This document shows, piece after piece, positions 46,301 to 56,900 of a stretch of DNA of 64,000 nt. This DNA is from Linnemannia elongata (Eukaryota; Mortierellomycota; Mortierellomycetes; Mortierellales; Mortierellaceae): NCBI GenBank assembly GCA_036320915.1, contig JAXBDG010000001.1, forward strand, positions 744,001 through 808,000. The letters run 5' to 3'. The position numbers were made by a program, and so were the translations under genes. Each line of letters opens with the position of its first letter. Positions within the stretch are counted from its first letter, which is position 1. Under the pieces are notes generated by a model. The model saw only the letters and a list, made by a program, of their open reading frames with translations, ran no database searches and was not told the origin of the DNA.

Positions 46301-47599
46301 TGCGGTTCGCAAGGAGAATGGAAAGAAAGGAGAGTACGAAACATCATGTGCAATGCATACACACACACAAGCAGAGCATACCGAAGAAAGAAAAAGTAAG
46401 GGTGGCCAACCGAGCCAAAAGAGAAGGAAAGACAGGAGTAGGAGTAGGAGCAGGAGGTTAAAACTAAGTAAAGTAAGGGATGAGGGAGAGGAAGAGAAGA
46501 GAGACAAAAGCAAAGAGAGATGGAGGAAAGAAAGGGCGAGAGGGGGGTATCTGAAGGGAAGAATGAAGTCTGAAGAGCTTAAGGAGATTGTTTGCCTTGG
46601 TATGGGGATGGATTGAGGGTTTTTTAAGGCTTTATAGGGTCCATGGGATGGATGGACCATGGATCATGGACCATGTATGGTGCGGCAGAGACAAATGGGA
46701 GGTTTTCAAGGTCTGGTGTGTTGAGTTTCACAAGGTCTTGCACAAGACGTTTCCCCCTTCCCTCGATTCAGCATCAACAAAGGGCAGTTGTCATTTTTAG
46801 GGTGTTTATAATTAGCTGAAGGAACGAAAAAAAAAAAAGGAGCGAGGAAAGGAAGAATGATGTGTGGCAATGACAGGGGCAACCAAAGAAGAAAAATGAG
46901 GACCTGACAGTTTGGAATATCGGAAATCGGAGATGGTTTCATTTTTTTGTGTGATTTATTTTGTTCACAGGGTCAGTCATGTTCAGGGTGGTTGATTGTT
47001 GATGATGGAGAGTAGAAGGCAGAAGGAGAGGAATAGGATAATAAAAGGCATGAAAGAGTGCAGAGGCATAGGCTAATCATCCTACCCTTGAGAGAGACAC
47101 AGCAGAGGCAAGGAGCATTCATATCTGAAGGGAGTGAATGTGGTCATGGTACTCCTTGTCTCAGAAATACATTTGGCATATGTCTTTTTAAGCTTTTTTT
47201 TTTGCACATAGCATCTGTGTGGTCTCTTTCGTTATCTCTCTTCTTGTCCCTCCTTTCTTTTGAATTTCATTCTGCTTTTTCTTCTCCTCCTCCTCCTCCT
47301 CTTCCTCTTCTTCTTCTTTCATCCTTCTGCATCCCGACATTCGCCTCTCCTTCTCTCATTCACTTCATTTTCTTACGACAATCACAGTCTCTTGTTCGTT
47401 CATTCCAAGTACCCTCGTTCGTTTTCTTCTACGCACAGTCCACCTTACTTTGCCTTCACTTCCTCCTCTCAGGCACAGAACACGAAAATAGGAGCACAGA
47501 CACCCTCTATCTTTCATAAAGGCGCAGATTAACTCTAAAGAAAAAAAACTTGAATCTACAACATATCACTCACTCGAAACCCCAGAAGACCAAAATACG
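46110..47599. other. Intergenic region with long A tract and CT-rich leader
   Basis: Contains AATAAA at 46256-46261 and an A28 run at 46273-46300 just downstream, purine-rich sequence to about 46560, and a strongly C/T-rich stretch (47220-47480) leading to the next gene. No gene recognised. Confidence 0.55.
46273..46300. repeat. A28 homopolymer downstream of a poly(A) signal
   Basis: Twenty-eight consecutive A residues beginning 12 bp after AATAAA (46256-46261), in the 3' flank of the SAY/PHD gene. Confidence 0.9.
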
Positions 47600-49765
47600 A
47601 TGGCGTCTCTATTCTCTCCCACGAGTCCCCAGAACCCTCCACAACAGACCTTCCTGGACAAGAAGCCTCCCCTAATGCCTCGACAGTCGACGAGCGATGT
47701 CCTCTCATTCACTCACATCATAGCCGATCGACTCTTGCCTGGCCAGAACGTCTGGGACTATTTTTCACCTCCACCTGCACCAGCCACCTCAGCTGCCTCG
47801 CTTTCTGAAGGCACTACCAGAAGCAACAATAACAACAATGCCACCGTTAATGCAGCATTACCGCCCTTATCGCCGACGTCTCCTGGTCCACAAGGTGTTT
47901 CGATGGCAACCATGATGATGATGTCGCCGACTTCACCCATGTCTCCAACTTTTGGACAGTTCTCAGAAGAAAGCTCAAGAGGAACTGAGGGTTATGGGAG
48001 GACATCGACAGCAACTGGAAATTTGAGCAGCAAGCGCAATAGTATCACCTCATCCATTATGCAAGAAAGGACGGGCCACAACAGGACCAACACCTTTGAG
48101 TGTAGCAGTGACAGTATTAACTTCGACAGCAACAACAACCACAAGGCAGATCCCAGTTTACCCCCAATGTCCAACAACATCACATCATCACCTGCTTCAC
48201 CCTCGTCGCCTTTAACAACTACGGAAGCGATTGCAGATCTTGCGCCAGTACCACCACCACCACAAGCCACTCCCTCGACAACAGCCTGGTCTACCGCTGC
48301 TTCAGCTACTACGACCTTCTCTGCTACTGCTTCGACCAACGGCGGTAGCGGCAATGGCGACAGCGGCGGCAATAACGCAGCAGCGATGGAGACCCCCAAG
48401 CTTCACAAGCGACGCTCGTTTGCCCAGTCGCTCAAGCATGGAATGATTAGCTTGACTCAATTGCTCTCCCCTTCGTCTTCAGTGGCCTCCTCCAGACTAT
48501 CGAATTCCATGGCCAACTCTGCATCAACAATGAATTCATCGGCAGCAATAACAGGACCCCCTCATTACAACATTTTAGTCCTGGGATCGGACTCGGCCCC
48601 TCTGGCGAGCACGCTCTACAAGATGTCGGGTCTCTTGCCGAGTGCGACCAAGATCCGACATTACCAAGAGATCTCGGGGTTCTTTGTGGCCTACTTTCGG
48701 TCGAATGGGTCTTTTTCTTGTTCGCCTACCATGACCCCAACCACGCCTACTGCTCCTATGATGCCTGTGACCGCTCGAACTTCTACTTCTTCTGCGTCTT
48801 TGTCTGTTGAGCCAGCGGCTGGGTCGATTCTGATTGAGAGGGAGGGGATGGATGAGGTCAAGAGTCGAAGGGGATCGATCCAAGATTCCGAGAATGATGA
48901 TCTGGCAGAGACGAAAACACTCTCTCAACCGGCCGAAGAAGGTAGTGATGGGGTTGAGGGTGAGGAGGATCCGATTATGAGACTGATTTCTGCGCGATCG
49001 AGTGAGGAGACGTTACTTCAACTCAAGATCTCGTCTGGTGGTTACGGCGGTAAAGGCGATGAGATGAGTAGCAGTGGTGGCAGCACTGCCCACAGCGTGG
49101 CCGACATGGACCGCGAAGAGATTTTGCTCAGTGACGACGAAGGATCCGCTGCAGCTGAAGGAGATGTCTCTGAACTCGAAACCGAAACTAAGGAACCAAC
49201 CAACGCGTCTGCAAATGCCAGTCTCTCCGTCCACGCCTTCTCCCTCGACACTACCTGGCCCGTGCCCCGAACCCTGGCTCAAACCTTTTGGTTCCCACAC
49301 GCACACGGGATAATCTACATTGTCGACGCGACCCGCAAGAATGACCCTCGAGGAATCGACCATCTCCTCAACGCGCGGCAATTCTTAGCTTCTTTGATTG
49401 CGGACCCACATTTCAAGAGGAAGGATATCCCGGTGGTGGTATTTGCCAACAAGGCTGGTTTGGACCCCGAGACGTGCTATCGTGTGGACGAGATTGCAGA
49501 GATTTTGGGATGCGAGGATTGGGATCTTGGTTCGGGAAGTGATAGTGAGGGGAAAGGTAGGAGGAGCAGTGGAGAAGTGGCGCCATCATCAGCAAGAACT
49601 AGAAAGGGACTGGTGGAAGGCGGGTTGGTGGAGGTGGATGCTTCAGGAGCGATCAAGACTCGGCCCTGGTGTGTCAAGAGTACGAGGTGTGATGGTGCTG
49701 GCGATGGGTTGCGGGAATCGGTCGAGTGGCTCAAGAGTCGCATGGGCGAGACCTGGAGACCCTGA
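47600..49765 (+). CDS. Arf-like pseudo-GTPase with large disordered N-terminus and insert
   Basis: Intronless frame for 721 residues. The first 320 are Ser/Thr/Pro/Asn-rich. From residue 322 an Arf-family fold begins: HYNILVLGSDSAPLAST occupies the P-loop position but lacks the Gly-Lys of GxxxxGK[ST]. A disordered acidic insert (about 375-545) follows. Then LAQTFWFPHAHGIIYIVD corresponds to the Arf stretch after switch II, but the WDxGGQ motif is replaced by LDTTWPV. VVFANKAGLD (about 613) aligns with Arf VFANKQDL but shifts the aspartate. CVKSTRCDGAGDGLRESVEWL (about 690) matches the Arf G5/C-terminal helix. It is therefore probably a non-binding or unusual GTPase-like protein. No myristoylation glycine follows the Met. 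Cellular role unknown. Confidence 0.8.
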   Translation: MASLFSPTSPQNPPQQTFLDKKPPLMPRQSTSDVLSFTHIIADRLLPGQNVWDYFSPPPAPATSAASLSEGTTRSNNNNNATVNAALPPLSPTSPGPQGVSMATMMMMSPTSPMSPTFGQFSEESSRGTEGYGRTSTATGNLSSKRNSITSSIMQERTGHNRTNTFECSSDSINFDSNNNHKADPSLPPMSNNITSSPASPSSPLTTTEAIADLAPVPPPPQATPSTTAWSTAASATTTFSATASTNGGSGNGDSGGNNAAAMETPKLHKRRSFAQSLKHGMISLTQLLSPSSSVASSRLSNSMANSASTMNSSAAITGPPHYNILVLGSDSAPLASTLYKMSGLLPSATKIRHYQEISGFFVAYFRSNGSFSCSPTMTPTTPTAPMMPVTARTSTSSASLSVEPAAGSILIEREGMDEVKSRRGSIQDSENDDLAETKTLSQPAEEGSDGVEGEEDPIMRLISARSSEETLLQLKISSGGYGGKGDEMSSSGGSTAHSVADMDREEILLSDDEGSAAAEGDVSELETETKEPTNASANASLSVHAFSLDTTWPVPRTLAQTFWFPHAHGIIYIVDATRKNDPRGIDHLLNARQFLASLIADPHFKRKDIPVVVFANKAGLDPETCYRVDEIAEILGCEDWDLGSGSDSEGKGRRSSGEVAPSSARTRKGLVEGGLVEVDASGAIKTRPWCVKSTRCDGAGDGLRESVEWLKSRMGETWRP

Positions 49766-49942
49766 GACTATAACAATAATATCCGCTTGTAATTATTCCC
49801 TCCCAAAACACCACTATATTCAACATAACGTGTTTCTTTTAGTATCCTATAAAAACGACGGGTATTCTTTAATAAGGAGAAAGGGGTGGTTCTGGATGCA
49901 GTATTGAACCTTTGACACTATTGGCCGAGGCAGAGGCCGATC

Positions 49943-52240
49943 CTATTTTTTGGTGGAACGTGCTGGATCTGAGGTGAGCTTGGGTTTCTTGGCTTCCTTC
50001 TCTTCCACTTCTCCTATATCGTCGTCAAGCTTGTGTTTTGGTGTCGATCCGGCGATCAAGCTCTCTTTCTGGATCTCAGTCGTCCTGTCCTGCTCGCGCC
50101 TTCTGATATCACGATTCTTGAATTTCTTAGCGTCCGTCGGAGATACATCGTCTTCAGGTTTCTCGCCCATCTCCTGTTTCTCCTCAGACGGCTCCCTCGG
50201 CCGCTTTGTCTTTTCCTCCACGATGGTGACGTTCGACTCCTTGACACTGTCCTGTTCCTGTTTGTTTTCTTGCTGGACGGCTGTTAATATCATATGAGAA
50301 AGGAATGGATGATCGATGACTTCTTCTGCAGACAACCGGCGATCTTCCTTGTCCGTCAAATTGACGATGAGCTCTTTTCCTATGGTAATGGCGTCAAGAC
50401 TATGTTATATTACCATATGGCAGAAAAAAAAGCGTTAGTTCGACTGAGGGCTGGTATGTCGATCAAAATACAAAGTATCAACTAAAAGGCATGCGCAAGT
50501 AAAACAGTGGGCTTAACTTACTCGGTACACGGTAGCATATTGTACATCAATTGTCGGAGTATCACGCCAAGGGAATATAGATCCACGGCTGATCCATACT
50601 CTTTCTTTCCGTTATTCTCCAACATTTCTGGTGCCTGGTATGTCCGAGTACCACAGGGTCCACTATCATTCATTTACACCAAAAAAAAAAAAAAAAAAAA
50701 AATGAAACAAATGTTAGTCTCACTACCCACTTAAGCCTAACAACACCAATAACTCTCCACCAAAGTTTTTTTTTTCCTTGCCATGCTTCTCACCGGAGCT
50801 TGCGCCCATCTTTCATGTATCCAGCCAATCCAAAATCCGCCAGCTTGACGATCATTTGGGAAGCCGTGCCGGAGACTAGGACGTTTTCGGGTTTGATGTC
50901 CCTATGTACAAAGTTTTTCCCATGCAAAAAACTCAATCCGCTAGCAGCGCCGAGGATGACTTTCTGAACCTCTAAGAGAGTCGCGCGCTTTTTGATGATA
51001 TCGTGGACATTCTGCGATATTTTGAACGTTTTTGGATGGTAAGAAAATTTTCATTAGTCGGGATTGCTATTTTTGGGCGTCTTCTTGCCCCCCTTGAGAT
51101 TTTTTTTTTTTTTTTTTTTTTTTTTTGGTGCGAAAGGCTCGGACAGTGACAAAGTACCTTTGGCATCCATTCGAGACGCAGGCAGAGGTGATCTCCTTGT
51201 CGAAACTCTCCGAAAAACTGAACCACATTGGCGTGGGCCGACCGTTTCAAAAACCTTGCCTCGGAGCGGATCTAACAATCATTCACGCCCAAAAATATAG
51301 AGTGTAAGAGGAACAGTACTCATTTTCTGTTGACAATGCGTGCATGGATGAGAGTGTCCAAAAGAAAAGCAAAAATCGCGCTCCATACCTGACGATCTCG
51401 TTCAATGCTAACACCAGCTTTCTGTGCTTTGATCGCAAAAACCCCTGCTCCATTCATAACCTTGAATACTGATCCAAAACCTCCCTAGTAGATCCCAGAT
51501 AAAAAAAAAAATTAAGAAAAAAAAGATCTAGTATTGTGTGTAATCCTGCGAAAGAAAAAAAAAATTGGTGCGGTAGGACAGAACCGGTCGCTTGCTTTTG
51601 TTGCACCTACAGCCGATACAAAGCTTTCAACGACAAATGTCAGACCGTCGTGAATATATGTCTACAAATCATAAAATGCGATAAACATAACGCGTTAACG
51701 CGAGTCGATAATGGACTCTGATGTGAACGTAACATGCTCCCGTGCCATTCTAAAGAAGCTTACTGTGTACGGGTGTATAAACCCTGGATATTTTTTAAAC
51801 GTGTCGGCGATCGTGACATTCGCGAGGGCCTTTGAATCCAGGGGTGGACTTTCGTTCGGCGATGAAACAGACGTCAAGGGTTCTTTATGTTGGTCCTTCT
51901 GCTGCTCGTGTTGAGACGTATTGTCGGCAACACCGATCTCGTGATCTGGTGCTTTTGACGGGGGGATCTTGACTTGAGCGGGTATTGTCGTCTTATTTTT
52001 TGGTTGGAGTTGGTCCAATTGGTGCTGGTGTTGGTGCTGCAGTTGTTCAATTGAGCAGTTCGCGTGATCCTGACCGATATCGACCGGGATTATGATTTCC
52101 GTTGGCGTCGTTTCCTTAGCCATTGCTCGAGCGTGTTCCGATATTGGGTCCGTTCTTGCACCTGGGTCGATAGTTGAAGGGACTATGAGTTCCGTGGGCG
52201 TTGTTGACACTTTTGTTTCGGGTTGAGAATGAGTTACCAT
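49943..52240 (-). CDS. Serine/threonine protein kinase
   Basis: Seven exons (52240-51764, 51661-51611, 51484-51389, 51271-51158, 51011-50794, 50662-50522, 50399-49943), all GT-AG, give 517 residues. The N-terminal 155 residues are disordered and Pro/Thr/Gln-rich. The kinase domain has a glycine loop [10 protein letters not shown], catalytic Lys195 in [13 protein letters not shown] with Asp284, DFGLA with Asp305, and [10 protein letters not shown] (APE at 329-331), ending with the R-type helix [11 protein letters not shown]. All catalytic residues are present, so it should be active. The C-terminal 120 residues are highly charged and Lys-rich (KKPKL), possibly nuclear. The fold is compact, with a short segment between subdomains IX and X. 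Start: ATG 52238-52240 chosen; an in-frame ATG at 52402 would add 54 residues. It converges on the Arf-like gene, 177 bp apart. Subfamily not assigned. Confidence 0.87.
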
Positions 52241-53932
52241 TGTTGGAGGTACCCGCTCAGCAGGAATCGAAGTGAATGAGGACGATGGGAAAGATGAGCA
52301 CAATAAACCAGAAAAGTGCTGCGACTTTCCAAATGGTGGCAAAACCCTCTTTCCTTTCTTTCTGTGAAACGTCACATTTATAGTCTGGGAAAGATTTAGC
52401 ATTTTGCTTTATTCGGGCGAAGTCTGTGAAACGCTCCAGGGTCCCAGGTTTTCTTTTTTTTTTTTGGGGGGGGGGGGGGGGGGAAGGGGGAGGGGTAGGC
52501 CGCGGTGTTTGTTTTGGCTGGCATGGCATGAAAGGAAAAGTGGTTGTGGATGTATCCTCGCTACCCGAACCATATTACTTATTTTCGTATGCTGAATACT
52601 CGAACCATTCGTTAACAAGGAACCTTGCTCACTCCCGATAGACTTACCCAAGCGCGAGCGCGTCACGTACAAATCATTGTACGTGGATAAATCTCTTGGC
52701 TATTTCAGCCTCCACACGTAATAACATCTTGGCTTCATCTATACCATCCATCATCGTCGTCCAGCCCTCATCAAGATTATCAAGCCCCGCCGTTCGCCTT
52801 TGCCGTCGGCCTTGCCTGCTTCCACGTCGCTCTACTTCCGAAGAAGCGTCTCTTGACAATATGCGCGCATAACAGCGACAAATCAAGTCCCACTACAGCC
52901 GATCCACACTGCACGTCAAACGAAATTGCACCTGTACTGATGATGCCCACCGCAGTCTGAATTGCTCCAACAAGCAAGCAACAGAAACTAAAGGAAAGTC
53001 AACTGTTTAATATCGACCCTTAGCTTCTCGTTGTCTTTATTCTTTTCATGGGAAAAAAAATGCGTCAAACAAGAAAGTGGGGTCCACGAGAGGAAGAAGA
53101 GAACTGAAAAAAAAGGTGCCAGCATGGGGGGACGTTCAACGCACAAAAAAACAACCACAGGCCTTTAGTTCCGTGAGGATCCAGTAAGAATCGTCCCGTA
53201 TCCCCCTCACCTAGACCCTTCGTGGACTTTTGGTGGGGCGTGTGTGTTCGGTCGACCTTGATGTTTTCCCGTCCTTTACCTCTTGCTCTTCTTCGGAAGT
53301 CAAAACCGGTGTCGGTATTCTCAATCCCTGGGTTTCTAGCGGCATGACTAATGGGCTTTGTGTCTTTTTTTCTTGTGTGTTGCCCTCTCTTCCTTTACTG
53401 GTCTCTTTTCTTTTGTTTTCGTTGACATTTTCTTTCTCACTTATTTTCTTTTTGTTCGCTCTGGAGATGGCGATAAACGAAGGGTTGATGCTAAGGAGGG
53501 AGATGTTCTTGTACTGGAATATTATCTAACCCTCTTTTTTTTTTGTACTCATTGGGGTAGACAACGTAGCATCTCTTTTTTGCGAGTGTTGGACTGAGAA
53601 GCCTATGTAGCATAACTAGAGCAAACTACATGAATAAAATATTTTCGATGTTAGTCATTGGAGTTGTTGGTTAACGCGTTGGCAAACTCGCTGCATTCTC
53701 TTATCACAGGTAGTATGCGAGTGATCTTTTTTGCGGAGTAAAATGATCTTCCAGAAGAATGAAGAACCAAATATTTTATTAGGGTAATTGATGAAGTAAT
53801 ATGCCTTTTGGAGTTGGATAAGAAACTATGTAGATAATGGTAGAGAGGGGAGACGCTTTCGCAAAATGCAAAGAGAAAGAAACTGGAATAAACATGAAAG
53901 AAAATAAATGCAAAAATAAATGGAAGAGGATT
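52241..53932. other. Intergenic region with T12-G18 tract
   Basis: 1.7 kb between the kinase start and the ABC-transporter 3' end. Contains a T run followed by G18 (52454-52483) in the kinase upstream region, and two overlapping short minus-strand frames at 52674-52977 of uncertain value. No convincing gene. Confidence 0.5.
52454..52495. repeat. Homopolymer T12-G18 with additional G runs
   Basis: The plus strand shows T at 52454-52465, then G at 52466-52483, then AA, G5, A, G4. It lies about 215-255 bp upstream of the kinase ATG. It is a potential G-quadruplex or slipped structure. Confidence 0.9.
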
Positions 53933-56900
53933 TTAGAGGCCGGCCAAGGTGCGGAGATGGGTTGCGTTCTGGGCACCGGTCTCGGCGACCATGCTTGAGA
54001 AGACAGAGTCAGGGTTGCTGAGCAGGTTGCGGGGGGTATCGTATTCCGCGACCTGTCCCTGGTGCATCACCAAGATTCTATTATTATTTTTTGTCACATA
54101 GGCCGAGAACGAGGTTAGTTAGTGAGCTTGTCCATTTCTATGCCATCAATATTGACACCAGGAGGGAAAAAAAGAGATGGGGAGGACTTACCGGTCGTAG
54201 TCGATGATGGTGTTGATGCGATGGGCAACGGTGACGACGGTAGAGTGCGCAAAGTCGATGCGGATAGCCTTCTGGATAAGAGCATCTGTGGCCATGTCGA
54301 CACTTGCCGTCGCTTCGTCAAGGACGACGACTTTAGACTTGGCGAGGAGAGCGCGAGAGAGACAGACCAGCTGTCGCTGACCAACACTCAAATTCTCACC
54401 CTGGGCAGACACCATCGCATCCAATCCACCTTCCTGCGACTGGACGTATGCCTTCAAATCACTCGTCTCCAAAACCTGCCACAACTCTTGTTCAGTATGC
54501 TGAGCGAGAGGATCCAAGTTGTATCGGAATGTCCCCTGGAACAGGACGGGATCTTGAGGGATAATGGCGATCTTGGGTCGCAAGTCTCCAGTCCCCAGAG
54601 TAGTCGTGTCGATTCCATCCATAAGGATCTGGCCCTCATCAAGTTCGCTCAACAGGAACAAGGCCTGAATCAACGACGATTTGCCAGCTCCGGTTCTGCC
54701 GACGACGCCGACCTTGTGTCCAGCTTGGATATCAAACGAAATGTCGCGCAAGACACGAGGTAACTCGGGACGGTACCGCATCGACACATTCTTGAACGAG
54801 ATGGCTCCTTGGCTAGGCCACTCTGCTGGAGGCTTGTTCTCGGGCCGTTCGACGGGTCGCTCTTGTTCCAGGTTGTTGACATAGTGAACCAACCTCTCGG
54901 CAGAGTTCATGTTGTTCTCGAGGGTCGACAGACGCTGGACACCCCAATTGAGATCTCCAGAGATACGAGACAAATAACTGAGAATCAGACCCGCAGAAGC
55001 AGGGTTGATACTGAACCGCGTAGCGGTGATGAGGATGACGACCGAGAAGGTGGTAAGAGCTCCCAGGACGTTAACACGCAAGGAGAGCCATCTAGCTCCA
55101 AGCTGGTACATGTAGTAAGGTCGGTTGTTGAGGTCGATACGATATTCGTTCTTGAGGATCGCCTTATGGACGACATTGTAGGCCTTCAGGGTTCCTAGAC
55201 CGGTCAGTGACTCGGAAAAGTAGGCGTAGAGGTACGAGCGCATGTTGGAATCGAGACGTTTGACTTCACGAGATGTTACACGGTAGTAGACGGAGAGACT
55301 GTAGTAGAGGACGACGATGGGGACAATCGCCAGAGTCATCCAGGGAAACACGACGATGATAAGGATAAAGGTACCAGCCAGCGTAACGATAGTGATCGTA
55401 AACTCGTACATGGTGCTCCACAGGACGTTATCAAGCGTATCCACATCTCTGCTGAATCTGTAAGTGGTATCAGACAATGACAAAGAGAGTTAATAATAGC
55501 TAAATATACACAAAGCGCCTTCTGGCTCTATAGCTCTATCGCTAAAAGAAATGTACCTGTTGATGATGCGGCCCAAGGGGGTGGTGTCGAAGAAGGCAAG
55601 AGGAGAGAAGAGGACTCTCTCGAAAGCGGCATCGTGCATGACGTTGGCTGTTTTGACGATAGTGTAGGACATCATGATGGCGGCGAAAAAGACCAAAACC
55701 AACTGAGATAGAGCGAATCCCAGGTAGGCACCAATGTAATGAGTCGTGGTAAACGCAAACCTATCCTCACTCCACCAACTGACCCATTGAGTACCCCTAC
55801 AAAACACGCGATAAAAAAAAAAAGACAATTCGTTAGCGACCTGTTCATCGCATGATGTTACTCTATGCCCAACTCAATATATCCCTGAGGAACTTACATG
55901 ACGTTGGCAAGTTGCTGGAGAGCAAAGAGAGCAAATGTGATGACCCAGAGGTGTACACCAGAAGCCTTGAGGTACCCTCCGTAGACGTTGCCCTTGACGG
56001 CGCCAGATTCGCGTTCTTCCTCCGACATGAGCTTTTGCGCCGTCTCAGTCTTCTTCTCCAACGACTTTCTCTCTGTTGCACCCACTTCCTTGTCATAGAT
56101 CTCAGCCTTGCCCTTCCCGCCGAAGGCCAGGACCTTGTCCTGGATCTCAGCATTGTCGGGCTGAATATCATCAAAGTTGACATCTGCTGCAGCCTCTTCC
56201 TCCTCAGCCTGGACACCACCGTACTGAGCCATCAAGGCACAGAACTCACCTTCCTGGGCAATCAAGTCCTTGTATGCTCCCTCCTCTGCAATCCGTCCGT
56301 TCTTCAAGCAGATCACATAGTCGACATCGGGTAAGACGTGCAGCTGGTGAGTGGCGATGATCCTTGTCCGTCCTTTGAGCTCTGTCAAAACACAGTCCTG
56401 CCAGAGACGCTTGCCAACATGAGCATCAACAGCCGAGAGTGGGTCGTCCATAATTACAGTACCGGCGTTAAAGTAAACGCTGCGAGCCAAAGAAAGACGA
56501 GCCTTTTGGCCACCCGACAGGTTCACGCCACGTTCTCCGATCTCGGTCTCGTCGCCAAAGGGGAACAGCTTCAGATCGGCCTCCAGACTACAGGCCTTGA
56601 CGACTCGATGGTAACGCTCCTCATCAAAGGGGGTGTCGAACAAGATGTTGTCACGAATGGTGGCGTTCTGGATCCAGGCGGTCTGGGATGCATAACTGAT
56701 GTTGGTTCCCCGAACAACGTGACCATCCGTCAACGTCATGTTTCCGATCATGGCCTGCAACAGCGACGATTTGCCACTACCAACTGGCCCGACAACTGCG
56801 ACCAAGGCGCCGCGTGGAATCCTGAGGTTAATCTTGTCGAGATACGCTGTCGTCTCTGATTCCTCTCCATCCACGCTTCCAGTAGTAGTCTTGGCCTCTC

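Noticed and set aside
46635..46680. GGACCATG/GGATCATG cluster looking like a palindrome
   Set aside because: On inspection mainly a short imperfect direct repeat of ATGGACCATG; too short to claim a function.
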